The translations under genes were made by a program, and so were the position numbers. Below are positions 15,687 through 24,623 of a stretch of DNA of 64,000 nucleotides, piece by piece. The notes under the pieces were generated by a model. It was given only the letters and a program-made list of their open reading frames with translations. It did not search any database and was not told the DNA's origin. The stretch lies in contig NZ_CP196351.1 in NCBI RefSeq assembly GCF_051668705.1, forward strand, positions 62,001 through 126,000. Reading direction: 5' to 3'. Position 1 is the first letter of the stretch; each line of letters opens with the position of its first letter. This stretch comes from Alterisphingorhabdus sp051668705. GTDB lineage: Bacteria > Pseudomonadota > Alphaproteobacteria > Sphingomonadales > Sphingomonadaceae.

Positions 15687-17510
15687 ATGATCGACAAATC
15701 ACTTGAGCAGTTTGACCAGTTTCCAAATCTGGTGGCAATGTTTCTGGCGCGGGTCGCCGAACGTGGCGACAATCCATTTTTATGGGCAAAGCGCAATGGT
15801 CAATGGTCCGCAATCAGTTGGAATGTAGCCGCGCAGCAAGTTGCGATGCTTGCTAAGGGTTTGAAAGAGATGGGCCTTAGCCCCGGAGACCGTGTCATGC
15901 TGGTTTCCGAGAACCGGCCTGAATGGTGCATGGCCGACCTTGCTATCATGGCAGCGGGCTGCGTCACTGTGCCGACATACACCACCAATACAGAACGCGA
16001 TCACCAGCATATATTGGATAATAGCGGCGCTAAGGCGGTGATTGTTTCTGATGCAAAGCTGGCAAAAAACCTGTTGCCGGCGGTTCTGCGTTCATCACAT
16101 GCGCGGCGAGTCATTGGCATTGATGATGCGGTAAAAGTTGGTCAGGCCAGCCGGTTTGATTATTATCCATGGTCTGATCTGGTTTCTGGTACACAGCAAC
16201 AAATTGACGAGGCGCTGGCAGATATGCGCTATGCTGCAGGTAAATTGGCGCGCGATGACCTTGCTTGTTTGATTTACACCAGCGGAACTGGCGGTGCGCC
16301 GCGCGGTGTGATGCAGCATCACGGCGCTATATTGCACAATGTTAAAGGTCCGACCGAGGTCATCAAGCATGATTTTGGCTGGGATGATGAAGTGTTCCTC
16401 TCCTTCCTGCCACTCAGCCATGCCTATGAGCATAGCGCCGGGCAGTTTTTCCCTATCGGACTGGGTGCGCAGATTTATTATTCCGAAGGTCTGGAAAAGC
16501 TATCCAGTAATATTGAGGAAGTGCGCCCGACCATCATGGTGGTTGTGCCACGTTTGTTTGAGGTGTTGCGCACGCGGATTCTCAAAACGGTTCAGAAACA
16601 GGGTAAGGTCGCCAATTATCTGATGGACCGGGCGCTGACTATAGGTGAGAAAAAGCTGCAAGGCACGAAGCGCAAGCGCGATATACCTATGAATGTCATA
16701 TTGGACCGTGCATTGCGTCCCAAAATCCGCAAGCGTTTTGGTGGGCGAATGAAAGCCATGGTGTCTGGCGGCGCTCCGCTCAACCCGGATATCGGCATAT
16801 TCTTTGATTCATTGGGCCTGACTATGTTGCAGGGCTATGGCCAGACCGAAGCAGCGCCTATCATTGCCTGCAACCGCCCACGCACAGGCATTAAGATGGA
16901 CACTGTCGGGCCACCATTGATTGATACCGAAGTGCGCATTGCCGAAGATGGCGAGATATTGGTCCGCGGTGAATTGGTCATGCATGGCTATTGGCGCAAC
17001 CCAGAAGAAACCGCCCGGGTGCTGAAAGATGGCTGGCTGCACACAGGCGATATCGGCCATATTGATGATGCTGGCCGTATTGTCATAACCGACCGCAAAA
17101 AAGACCTTATCGTCAATGATAAAGGTGACAATGTCAGCCCGCAAAAGGTAGAGGGCATGCTGACCCTGCAACCGGAAATTCTCCAGGCCATGGTTGTTGG
17201 TGATAAGCGTCCCTATATTTCCGGACTGGTTGTGCCAGACCCTGAATGGGCATTGGAATGGGCGCGCGACAATGGGAAGAAATATGATTTCAATGAGTTG
17301 CAAGCATTACCTGAGTTTAAATCAGCGGTGCGCGAAGCGATTGATCGGGTCAATAAAGACTTGTCAGTGATTGAAAAAGTCCGCCGTTTTGATTTCGCTG
17401 ATGAGCAGTTTACCATTGAGAATGAAGAGATGACACCGTCACTCAAAATTCGCAGGCATATGATCCGTGAGCGTTATATCGACCGGCTGAATGCTATGTA
17501 TAAGAGCTGA
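15687..17510 (+). CDS. Long-chain acyl-CoA synthetase (AMP-forming)
   Basis: About 607 residues from the ATG at 15687 (MIDKSLEQFDQFPNLVAMFL), which is the usual family start; AGGGGA lies about 11 nt upstream. Starts at 15642 and 15645 are possible alternatives. Motifs are LIYTSGTGGAPRGVMQHHGA (P-loop, with G for the usual T), GYGQTEAAPI, and WLHTGDIGHIDDAGRIVITD followed by RKKDLIVNDKGDNVSP. It activates fatty acids to acyl-CoA through an acyl-AMP intermediate. It stands alone, and its end is convergent with the unknown gene at 17553-18170. Confidence 0.93.
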   Translation: MIDKSLEQFDQFPNLVAMFLARVAERGDNPFLWAKRNGQWSAISWNVAAQQVAMLAKGLKEMGLSPGDRVMLVSENRPEWCMADLAIMAAGCVTVPTYTTNTERDHQHILDNSGAKAVIVSDAKLAKNLLPAVLRSSHARRVIGIDDAVKVGQASRFDYYPWSDLVSGTQQQIDEALADMRYAAGKLARDDLACLIYTSGTGGAPRGVMQHHGAILHNVKGPTEVIKHDFGWDDEVFLSFLPLSHAYEHSAGQFFPIGLGAQIYYSEGLEKLSSNIEEVRPTIMVVVPRLFEVLRTRILKTVQKQGKVANYLMDRALTIGEKKLQGTKRKRDIPMNVILDRALRPKIRKRFGGRMKAMVSGGAPLNPDIGIFFDSLGLTMLQGYGQTEAAPIIACNRPRTGIKMDTVGPPLIDTEVRIAEDGEILVRGELVMHGYWRNPEETARVLKDGWLHTGDIGHIDDAGRIVITDRKKDLIVNDKGDNVSPQKVEGMLTLQPEILQAMVVGDKRPYISGLVVPDPEWALEWARDNGKKYDFNELQALPEFKSAVREAIDRVNKDLSVIEKVRRFDFADEQFTIENEEMTPSLKIRRHMIRERYIDRLNAMYKS

Positions 17511-17552
17511 TCGCCCTTATCGGCGGTTAGCTGGTTTTCTTCCCCTTGCTGG

Positions 17553-18170
17553 TTAAGCAGCTTCGGACTCGGCCTCTACCCATTCGGGGAAGAATGTCGG
17601 CGCGACATGGGACCATCCCGGCGCAGTCGCTGCTGACTCGCTGATTGATTGCAGACATTGCTTGCGCAAATGTGGTGGCAATTGCGGCAAAGCTGCTGCG
17701 CCGCAAAAAGCGGCAGGCAACCACGGCCGCGCGGCGGCACCCAATAAACGCTCATAGAGAAAGCGATAGGCCGCAAATCCATCAAGGCGGCCCTGACAAA
17801 GATCATAGGCGGTGACGCGCATCAATGATGACATAAAGTCGCTATTGGCATCAGACAATAAGCGCTCTGATGCATTATCGGCTGGAATATTGCGGCGAAG
17901 CTCTGCCAATAACTGATATTGGCGATATTGCGCGGCAATAGAAATACGTTCCTGATCATTTCGCGCCCATGTTGAAATTGCATCATTGCGGGTCAAACCA
18001 ACGTCCAGCGACCTTTTGATATAGCGCTGCGCCGCAGGAGAAAAGCTCGCAAATTCGCGAATTTCCGCGACAATGAATGCTGCTGAATCAATATGAGCAG
18101 AGTGTGACATGTTAGGCTGCGTCTCCATTATCATGACCGCAAGAAGCAGTTCACGGCCATTCTCGTTCAT
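17553..18170 (-). CDS. Unknown helical protein
   Basis: About 205 residues from the ATG at 18170 (GGACAGG upstream); the frame also runs to a TTG at 18191. It is predicted all-helical, with SPAAQRYIKRSLDVGLTRND and a repeated Leu/Ala pattern, and it has no signal peptide or membrane segment. The C terminus contains LPPHLRKQCLQSI. No family was recognised. It has its own promoter region, divergent from the histidine kinase gene. Confidence 0.7.
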   Translation of the reverse strand: MNENGRELLLAVMIMETQPNMSHSAHIDSAAFIVAEIREFASFSPAAQRYIKRSLDVGLTRNDAISTWARNDQERISIAAQYRQYQLLAELRRNIPADNASERLLSDANSDFMSSLMRVTAYDLCQGRLDGFAAYRFLYERLLGAAARPWLPAAFCGAAALPQLPPHLRKQCLQSISESAATAPGWSHVAPTFFPEWVEAESEAA

Positions 18171-18393
18171 TCGGCCTGTCCCTTGATCCAACCGGGACAG
18201 TGACGCATTTATGAAAAAATATGGTTAGGATAGAGTTAAGGCTATTCGGTTTTTCCTATTTTCACGCTGTGGCACAGCGTTTTTGGTGAGAAAGCTGTCA
18301 AAAGCATCTGGCTTCGACAAAAACCTTATGCCGTTCGACCAGCCAATACCGTCATTAACGACAAATGGCCCGTATTTCTGCTATGCAGCACTT

Positions 18394-19551
18394 ATGACGA
18401 ACAAAAAACCGCAATTGCTGCGCAAACCAGCCGTAGATGTGCAAGTGGCTATGCTGTCTATTCTTGGCTTCTGGCTATTCTATGTCATTGTCACAACATT
18501 ACGGTCTTTGATGATCGAATTGCCCGTCTCTCAGGTCGAGCTTGCAAAGCTACGCGTCATCGTCACCTTATTTGGCATTGTCGCAACATTTGGCCTTTAC
18601 GGCCTTATTCGGCTGTTCGAAAAAAAGCGGCTCAGTGTGCGCATTGCCAGCGCTTTTGTCGGTGCTGTCCCTTGTGCTTTGTTGATCGGCATTATCAATT
18701 ATGAAGTGTTGAACCTTTACGATCCGGCCAGCCTGTTTAACGATCAAAAAGCGCTGGAGGAATTTCAGAAACTGTCGCCGCTGGCGCTGATTATGGATGT
18801 TGCTTCGTCACGCTATTTCTTTCTCGTCGCATGGGCTTCGCTTTATCTGGCTATTAGCTATGCCGGTGAAGTACGCTTTGCTGAGCGGCGCGCTGCCCGT
18901 TTTGCCCAAGCGGCGCAACAGGCCGAACTGCGCTCCTTGCGTTATCAGGTTAACCCGCACTTTTTGTTCAATACATTAAATTCTCTATCATCGCTTGTTC
19001 TGCGCAATCGCCCGCAAGAGGCTGATGAAATGATCATGAACCTGTCGACATTTTATCGCACCAGCCTGTCGGGCGATCCGCTTGATGATGTGACATTGTC
19101 TGAAGAGGTTGAGTTACAACGTCTTTATCTGGCGATTGAAAAAGTCCGCTTTCCAGAGCGGTTGCAAATCGACATTGCTATAGCTGAACATCTGATGGAT
19201 GCCTGCGTGCCTGGACTGATTCTGCAACCATTGGTTGAAAATGCCATTAAATATGGTGTGTCGCGTTCCAGTCGCCCTGTCACCGTATCTATTCGCGCGC
19301 ATGAAGAGAATGGCTGTCTATCGATATCTATTGCCGATAATGGCGACCCGCTACTGGCTGATATTGATCCAGAAACCAGTAACGGCATAGGCTTGGCTAA
19401 TGTGCGCGATCGGCTGGACACGCGCTTTGGTGGCAACGCTAAACTGACCACCATGTCCAAAGCGGAGGGCGGTTTTGAGGCGGTGCTGACCATTCCACTC
19501 ACTCGCTCCCAAATACAGATTGAACAATTATCAGCACGTGCCGATGCATAA
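18394..19551 (+). CDS. LytS/YehU-type sensor histidine kinase
   Basis: About 385 residues from the ATG at 18394; upstream codons in frame begin with TTG and lack a ribosome site. Four hydrophobic segments (about 20-40, 60-75, 85-105 and 135-160) place the sensor in the membrane. The His_kinase domain has LRYQVNPHFLFNTLNSL with the phospho-acceptor His189, followed by an HATPase_c domain with LQPLVENAIKYGV and ISIADNG. The companion response regulator follows after 129 bp. The signal sensed is unknown. Confidence 0.92.
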   Translation: MTNKKPQLLRKPAVDVQVAMLSILGFWLFYVIVTTLRSLMIELPVSQVELAKLRVIVTLFGIVATFGLYGLIRLFEKKRLSVRIASAFVGAVPCALLIGIINYEVLNLYDPASLFNDQKALEEFQKLSPLALIMDVASSRYFFLVAWASLYLAISYAGEVRFAERRAARFAQAAQQAELRSLRYQVNPHFLFNTLNSLSSLVLRNRPQEADEMIMNLSTFYRTSLSGDPLDDVTLSEEVELQRLYLAIEKVRFPERLQIDIAIAEHLMDACVPGLILQPLVENAIKYGVSRSSRPVTVSIRAHEENGCLSISIADNGDPLLADIDPETSNGIGLANVRDRLDTRFGGNAKLTTMSKAEGGFEAVLTIPLTRSQIQIEQLSARADA

Positions 19552-19680
19552 TATTTGATAAATTATAGGGCAGTAGGCTGTAGGGTATATAGCCGCTGCT
19601 CAGTTACGATTAATGGCAAGGGACCATTACAAAGCTGTCATGGCCCGTTGATTTGGCCGGATAGTGATAAAGGGATGACT

Positions 19681-20430
19681 ATGGTCAGGACAATGATTGT
19701 TGATGATGAGCCGCTTGCAGTTGAGCGGTTGCAGCTTTTATGTGCGCAGGTTGATGAGCTGGCACTGGTGGGAACCGCTGGTGACGGCGTAACAGCATTA
19801 CGTATGGCCGAGGCACTGCATCCGCAATTGTTGCTGGTTGATATCAATATGCCACAAATGGATGGCATGGCGCTTGCGCGGGCTTTGGCAGAGTCTGAGC
19901 AATCACCTGCTATCATTTTTATCACGGCATATGACAGTTTCGCGGTTGAGGCTTTTGATCTGGCTGCGGTCGATTATTTGCTAAAACCTGTGTCGCTTGA
20001 TCGCCTTAGCCGTGCAATAGACAGGGTGCGTGAACGGTTACAGGCCGAGAATGAGGGTGGCGCATCTGTAACCGCGTCACAGCCATCAGATGACGATCAA
20101 TGGGCACGCGAATTCTGGGTGCCGCATCGATCCGAGTTAAAGCGTATTGATGCAGTGCAAATTGATCGTGTTGAGGCAGAGCGCGACTATATGCGTCTGC
20201 ATGTTGGGAGCCGCAGCTATCTTTTGCACGAGACCATAAAAATATTGGAAGAGCGGCTTGACCCTGCCCAATTTATGCGGACGCATCGCTCTCATATTAT
20301 TCGCAAAGATTTCATCAAGGGATTGCGCCATGAGGGCGGCGGCGTTTGGTTGACCGTATTGAAAGATGATACCGAGCTTAGAATTGGCCGCACCTATTTG
20401 ACACAGGTTAAACAGCTGGCTGGGCGCTAA
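19681..20430 (+). CDS. LytTR-family response regulator
   Basis: 249 residues from the ATG at 19681, with AAAGGG 6 nt upstream; an ATG 6 bp earlier is too close to that site. The receiver domain (MIVDDEPLAVERLQLL, phospho-acceptor Asp54 in LLVDINMPQMDGMA, Lys in DYLLKPVS) is joined to a C-terminal LytTR DNA-binding domain (RSHIIRKDFIKGL). It forms a two-component pair with the kinase just upstream. The targets are not evident from the window. Confidence 0.93.
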   Translation: MVRTMIVDDEPLAVERLQLLCAQVDELALVGTAGDGVTALRMAEALHPQLLLVDINMPQMDGMALARALAESEQSPAIIFITAYDSFAVEAFDLAAVDYLLKPVSLDRLSRAIDRVRERLQAENEGGASVTASQPSDDDQWAREFWVPHRSELKRIDAVQIDRVEAERDYMRLHVGSRSYLLHETIKILEERLDPAQFMRTHRSHIIRKDFIKGLRHEGGGVWLTVLKDDTELRIGRTYLTQVKQLAGR

Positions 20431-20465
20431 GCGTTCGCCATAGTCGCTTCAGATCATAGCCAAAC

Positions 20466-20499
20466 AAAAACCGGCGGACACTGCGTACCACCGGTTTTT
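20466..20499. terminator. Bidirectional terminator
   Basis: AAAAACCGG (20466-20474) and CCGGTTTTT (20491-20499) form a perfect 9-bp stem with CGG/CCA partly extending it. T runs lie on both sides. It serves both the response regulator (rightward) and the 26-codon peptide gene (leftward). Confidence 0.88.
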
Positions 20500-20558
20500 G
20501 ATTCATGGCCTTAATCGACCACATATATTTTTCTGCTCTTGGCGCAGCAATAAAGGGT

Positions 20559-20639
20559 TTACGCCAATAGGCCCGGGATAACCGAAGCGGTGATGATGGC
20601 TGAGGTGATAAAGGCGATCAATTTTGTTGTACGTTGCAT
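20559..20639 (-). CDS. 26-residue hydrophobic peptide
   Basis: The ORF begins MQRTTKLIAFITSAIITASV and ends PGLLA. It has a basic N terminus and one hydrophobic segment, so it would be a single-span membrane peptide or a signal-like peptide. GGAG lies 8 nt upstream of the ATG at 20639. Its leader carries a small hairpin (AGCCCT/AGGGCT, 20666-20682), and a strong terminator follows at 20466-20499, so this reads as a complete transcription unit. No family was recognised. Confidence 0.6.
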   Translation of the reverse strand: MQRTTKLIAFITSAIITASVIPGLLA

Positions 20640-20840
20640 TATTTTTACTCCAAACAATAGAAAATAGCCCTGACATAGGGCTGAAAAGACAGGAATTTAT
20701 ATGATGTACCGTCTTTTGTGCTTACGATATGGGTTCGCATGACACATTGGAACGGTTACAAACCAAGTAATATTGTTTCTCCTAAAAACAATAAAAATTA
20801 TAATACATAGGCGTAAAGTTTCTCTATCATGAAATAAAAA

Positions 20841-20875
20841 GGCTGCGCCGGCACCATTTGTAGGTGGGCGCAGCC
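20841..20875 (-). terminator. Intrinsic terminator of urcA
   Basis: GGCTGCGCC (20841-20849) and GGCGCAGCC (20867-20875) form a 9-bp stem; read leftward it is followed by TTTTTATTTC. It lies 25 bp beyond the urcA stop. Confidence 0.9.
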
Positions 20876-20899
20876 TTGAAAGCTGTATCGAATAGGCGC

Positions 20900-21262
20900 T
20901 TATGACCCTATAGATAACTTTGCGTTTTCGGCAAATTCAGCACCTGATTTTGCTTGCGCAACCAACGTTACCATAGCTCTTTTGCCGCTAGATATAGCTG
21001 TTTTGTAGCATTGATTATAGTCGTTAATGGCAGTAATATTACGGTTAGGCTGGTGACCGCAAACCTTGCGTGCTGCGCCGCGGATACGGTTTTCCAGTCG
21101 CTTTGCACCATCTTCACTGGCAAGGTTTAGGTCACCATAGGCAACGGTTACTGTTGTGCTGGACCGGTTCATATCGTGATTTGCTTGTGCCGCACCTGTT
21201 GTTCCTATGGTGATTAACGCTGCAATGGCTGTAGCAGATAGTGTTTTTGTTAATTTACGCAT
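20900..21262 (-). CDS. UrcA-family exported protein
   Basis: 120 residues with a signal peptide (cleavage near GAAQANHD). The mature part has the UrcA pattern: TVTVAYGDLNLASEDGAKRL, then RIRGAARKVCG and a second Cys in NQCYKTAI, a likely disulfide pair. UrcA proteins are small periplasmic proteins of unknown role, common in sphingomonads and Caulobacter. The ATG at 21262 has GAGGAA upstream. The long leader is strongly structured (see the next two entries). Confidence 0.88.
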   Translation of the reverse strand: MRKLTKTLSATAIAALITIGTTGAAQANHDMNRSSTTVTVAYGDLNLASEDGAKRLENRIRGAARKVCGHQPNRNITAINDYNQCYKTAISSGKRAMVTLVAQAKSGAEFAENAKLSIGS

Positions 21263-21321
21263 CTGTTATTCCTCTTCATGTTGTAGCCGCTGCCTACGGG
21301 GCAAGAGACAGTCGGCCTGTT

Positions 21322-21356
21322 GGGGCGATGTAATAAGGGGTTTGCTACATCGCCCC
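21322..21356. other. Perfect 11-bp stem-loop in the urcA leader
   Basis: GGGGCGATGTA (21322-21332) and TACATCGCCCC (21346-21356) pair perfectly over 11 bp with a 13-nt loop. No T tract follows on either strand, so it is not a standard terminator. It lies 60 bp upstream of the urcA start. Confidence 0.7.
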
Positions 21357-21368
21357 GGGTTCAGGATT

Positions 21369-21424
21369 GTGAGAAGACCGATCATGTGTCCGGGGCTTGG
21401 GCGGCCCGTTCTGAGCCTCCTCAC
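21369..21424. ncRNA. Second stem-loop; candidate structured leader or small RNA
   Basis: Read leftward, GTGAGGAGGC pairs with GTCTTCTCAC at the far end (two G-U pairs) and encloses a GGGCCGCCC mini-hairpin. Together with the adjacent 21322-21356 stem it forms a compact RNA fold in the 436-bp gap between thiG and urcA. No known RNA family was recognised. The remaining gap, 21425-21698, holds only a small hairpin (AATCGG/CCGATT near 21635-21655) and no gene. Confidence 0.35.
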
Positions 21425-21698
21425 TCTTTCTTTATAGGTGAGATGGCTTGGAGCGTCGCCGCGCATTCGATGGACCGCCTTGCGCAGACGCCTTGTGCCG
21501 TTGGTCGCGACGAACTGCTCTTGATCGTCGACAAGTGTTTACGAAATGAAATAATTGCAGTGATTCATCGGTTATATATTACGGAATAATGCTACAAATT
21601 ATAACAAGTCATCTTTTATAGTGCTCTTTTGAGCGACAATCGGTCTTTTCCGATTCGGGATGCGTATCGGCACACTAGGTGTTTTTGTGCAATACAGC

Positions 21699-22472
21699 TT
21701 AGATCAGACCTGCAAGCGGGCTTGAGGGATCGGCATAGCGGCGACGCCCCATGCGCCTTGCAAGATAGGCATGTCTGCCTGCCTCCACGCTCAGCTTCAT
21801 CGCGGTAGCCATGCGTACAGGGTCGCCGGCCTCTGCAATCGCGGTGTTCATCAACACGCCATCACAGCCCAATTCCATGGCAATGGCTGCGTCTGATGCT
21901 GTGCCAACACCAGCATCAACCAATACCGGCACATTTGCGCCTTCTACGATAAGTCGGATCGTAACCTGATTCTGGATACCCAAACCAGAGCCAATAGGCG
22001 CACCCAAAGGCATGATGGCAACCGCACCTGCGTCTTCCAGCCGTTTTGCTGCTATGGGGTCATCAACACAATACACCATGGGCTTAAAGCCCTCTTTGGC
22101 CAATATTTCTGTGGCGCGCAGGGTCTCAACCATATCGGGGTAAAGGGTTTTCGCCTCTCCCAACACTTCCAGCTTCACCAGATCCCAACCACCAGCTTCA
22201 CGCGCAAGCCTTAAGGTGCGGATGGCTTCGTCCCCGGTGAAGCAGCCGGCAGTATTTGGCAAATAGGTGACTTTTTTGGGATCGATAAAATCTGTCAGCA
22301 TAGGAGCAGTGGGATCAGAGACGTTGACGCGCCTGACAGCCACTGTGACAATTTGCGCACCAGATGCTTCAACAGCGGCGGCATTTTCGGCAAAATCTTT
22401 ATATTTGCCAGTGCCAACAATCAGCCGTGAGCTGAATATATGGTCGGCTACTGTCCAGCTATCGTCCGTCAT
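21699..22472 (-). CDS. thiG: Thiazole synthase ThiG
   Basis: A 257-residue TIM-barrel enzyme that makes the thiazole phosphate of thiamine from DXP, a glycine-derived imine and ThiS thiocarboxylate. Signatures are SRLIVGTGKYKD, the Schiff-base lysine in DLVKLEVLGEAKTLYPD, and VLVDAGVGTASDAAIAMELG. It lies about 90 bp downstream of thiS, in the same direction. No TPP riboswitch was recognised upstream of thiS. Confidence 0.96.
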   Translation of the reverse strand: MTDDSWTVADHIFSSRLIVGTGKYKDFAENAAAVEASGAQIVTVAVRRVNVSDPTAPMLTDFIDPKKVTYLPNTAGCFTGDEAIRTLRLAREAGGWDLVKLEVLGEAKTLYPDMVETLRATEILAKEGFKPMVYCVDDPIAAKRLEDAGAVAIMPLGAPIGSGLGIQNQVTIRLIVEGANVPVLVDAGVGTASDAAIAMELGCDGVLMNTAIAEAGDPVRMATAMKLSVEAGRHAYLARRMGRRRYADPSSPLAGLI

Positions 22473-22562
22473 AATGCATTTTCCATGGGTGTTGGGCTGT
22501 TTGAGAGTGAGAAGGCGCTGATCTATGATGTAATTATTTGCTATCAGTGCTAATGATATGGC

Positions 22563-22775
22563 TTAACCGCCACCGACAAAATGGACAATTTCCAATCGGT
22601 CGCCAGCCTGTACTACGATTTCTTTATGCTGGCTGCGCGGGGCAATTTCCAGATTGCGTTCTATGGCGACCTTTTCGGGTTTTAACCCCAGATGCAGACA
22701 AAGACCATGCAGCGTAAGCAACGCAGGCACGTGCCGTTCATCACCATTAATTTGAACAGAGACATTATTAGTCAT
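22563..22775 (-). CDS. thiS: Sulfur carrier protein ThiS
   Basis: 70 residues with a ubiquitin-like fold, ending in FVGGG, whose terminal Gly-Gly is adenylated and thiocarboxylated to donate sulfur to ThiG. The frame is open well upstream, but only the ATG at 22775 (MTNNVSVQINGDERHVPALL) gives the normal ThiS length; the upstream part is the MerC gene read in another frame. It is placed directly before thiG. Confidence 0.93.
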   Translation of the reverse strand: MTNNVSVQINGDERHVPALLTLHGLCLHLGLKPEKVAIERNLEIAPRSQHKEIVVQAGDRLEIVHFVGGG

Positions 22776-22857
22776 AAACAGCGGAATAGCGCTTAGCGCC
22801 GCCTCTATGCAACAGCCTATTGCGGGATATTCTGGATTTGTATGTAGAGGGACGCGA

Positions 22858-23322
22858 TTATACTGTAACAGCGCTTCGGCTGGAGCGGAAATAGCCGCCC
22901 AGATTGGCACGCCGATTAAGATCATGCCCAAGGGCCAAGAAGCCAACACCGGCGATGGTCGCCAATATCTCTGAGCCATTATGCGGCAAGGAGAGTGCGC
23001 CAAACATCATGCCAATGCCAAAAAAGCCCGTTGCCAATGGCATCAAATATCCGTGGCGCAAAAGCCCATCAATATATGCAAAGCCAGCCAGCAGAACGGC
23101 GACGCCTAAGCCGACTTCATGAATGATCGGATCAAGCAAAAATCCGCCGGCAGAGGCGAGCAGAGCCAAAACGGCCGCACTGACCAGACAATGCAAAGCA
23201 CATAGGCCGGAGAGCGCCATGGCAAAGCCATCCACTTCCAGCTGTTCACGCTTGAACCACAGCACGCGTAAGCGCTGTTTGAATTGGTCAAACGGTGTTG
23301 ATATGCCTCTTTCGAAATTCAT
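22858..23322 (-). CDS. MerC-domain membrane protein
   Basis: About 154 residues from the ATG at 23322, preceded by a GTGAG-type site; longer in-frame starts run through the promoter. Four membrane helices follow a cytosolic N terminus. The MerC-like core is GLCALHCLVSAAVLALLASA with the Cys-x-x-x-Cys pair (C..LHC), then PIIHEVGL. MerC proteins carry metal ions; in alphaproteobacteria this short form is often near Zur-type regulators. A Zur-like box upstream suggests a link to zinc. It precedes thiS by 82 bp. Confidence 0.85.
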   Translation of the reverse strand: MNFERGISTPFDQFKQRLRVLWFKREQLEVDGFAMALSGLCALHCLVSAAVLALLASAGGFLLDPIIHEVGLGVAVLLAGFAYIDGLLRHGYLMPLATGFFGIGMMFGALSLPHNGSEILATIAGVGFLALGHDLNRRANLGGYFRSSRSAVTV

Positions 23323-23335
23323 GACGCTCACATAG

Positions 23336-23353
23336 GTGATAATATTACATTTC
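23336..23353 (-). promoter_or_regulatory. Zur-like box upstream of the MerC-domain gene
   Basis: GTGATAATATTACATTTC on the plus strand. Compared by eye with the second half of the Zur consensus (TATAnTATAACATTTC), 14 of 16 positions agree; the other half is weak. It lies 14 bp upstream of the MerC-gene ATG, where a repressor would block transcription. Confidence 0.4.
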
Positions 23354-23483
23354 ACAAGCAGATTGTTCGAAAATTGGTTAACTGTATATGACCGAACGGC
23401 CCTGTCTGTAGGAGACACGCAGAATCTGCAGGCAATCTGCATTTTGTCGAACAAACCTTGCGAAGTGCAAGGCTAATGCGCAA

Positions 23484-24620
23484 ATGGGCGTTATGACACG
23501 CACCGATATTATAGAGTCGCCTGGCTCAGCCCGTGGCGGCGCAAAAGCGGCGCCATTGGCGATCAGCTATTGGCTCTGGGCGATTGCTCTCATGGTCTTT
23601 GCCATTGTGGTGGTGGGCGGCATTACGCGCCTTACCGAATCGGGCCTTTCAATTACTGAGTGGAAGCCGATTACTGGCGCCTTGCCCCCGCTCAATGAAG
23701 CAGCGTGGCAGGCAGAGTTTGATCTGTACAAATCAACCACCGAGTTTCAAACTGAACATAGCTATATGACTCTGGCGGACTTTAAATTCATCTATTTTTG
23801 GGAATGGGTGCATCGGTTTATCGCCAGAGCCATTGGTCTGGCTTTTGCATTGCCGCTTATATGGTTTTGGATACGCGGCCTGATTCCGCAAAATTATAAG
23901 CTGCGCCTGTTTGCTCTGCTTGCTCTGGGCGGATTGCAGGGCGCAATTGGCTGGTGGATGGTCGCCTCTGGCTTGGTTGGCCGCACGGATGTCAGCCATT
24001 ACCGCCTAGCGGTGCATTTGCTGACTGCTTTGACAATATTGTCAGGCCTGATCTGGACGATCCGCGATTTGCGCAACCTTGCAAAATATGATGCACCGCC
24101 AAGAGCGATGAATGGTTTTGGCTGGCTGGTCATCGCTGCTTTATTTGGCCAGCTTTTGTTGGGCGCATGGGTGGCGGGCCTCAATGCCGGTTATGTCTCC
24201 AACACATGGCCTTTGATGAATGATCTGTTCTATCCGGCAGGCGTGATATGGGACAATGGCCTGTTGGCTACGCTTTCGGGAGACCCTATTTTGACCCATT
24301 TTCTCCATCGCTGGTGGGCATGGGGCGTGGCCATCACATTGGCAATATTGGCTTGGCGGGCCAGCCAAACCAGCCGTGTGGCAGCGGGCGTCTTGCTGTT
24401 GCTACTGGCGCTGCAAATAACCTTGGGTATCGCTACGGTAATAAGCGGCGTGAATATCAATCTGGCCGTTTGGCATCAGGCTGTTGGCGCTTTGCTGGTC
24501 GGGGCGACGATCTGGGCAATACATGTTCAGGCTCCAGCGCGCAGCCAAAGCGCGGCCAACAATGTGCGCAATTATAGCGGTAACGCGGCTATGCTTACTC
24601 CCTCCAATTCCGGTGTGTGA
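23484..24620 (+). CDS. ctaA: Heme A synthase (COX15/CtaA)
   Basis: A 378-residue membrane protein with about eight helices that oxidises heme O to heme A for aa3-type cytochrome oxidase. The heme-ligand histidines are in EWVHRFIARAIG, DVSHYRLAVHLL, FLHRWWAWGVA and VWHQAVGALL. VGGITRLTESGLSITEWKPI is the family signature near the N terminus. It starts with ATG at 23484 or 23493. It is divergent from the MerC gene across 160 bp and is followed by cutA after a few bases. Confidence 0.95.
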   Translation: MGVMTRTDIIESPGSARGGAKAAPLAISYWLWAIALMVFAIVVVGGITRLTESGLSITEWKPITGALPPLNEAAWQAEFDLYKSTTEFQTEHSYMTLADFKFIYFWEWVHRFIARAIGLAFALPLIWFWIRGLIPQNYKLRLFALLALGGLQGAIGWWMVASGLVGRTDVSHYRLAVHLLTALTILSGLIWTIRDLRNLAKYDAPPRAMNGFGWLVIAALFGQLLLGAWVAGLNAGYVSNTWPLMNDLFYPAGVIWDNGLLATLSGDPILTHFLHRWWAWGVAITLAILAWRASQTSRVAAGVLLLLLALQITLGIATVISGVNINLAVWHQAVGALLVGATIWAIHVQAPARSQSAANNVRNYSGNAAMLTPSNSGV

Positions 24621-24623
24621 CTT

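Noticed and set aside
22776..22857. Possible TPP riboswitch before thiS
   Set aside because: The conserved CUGAGA and ACCUGA-type elements of the thi box were not found.
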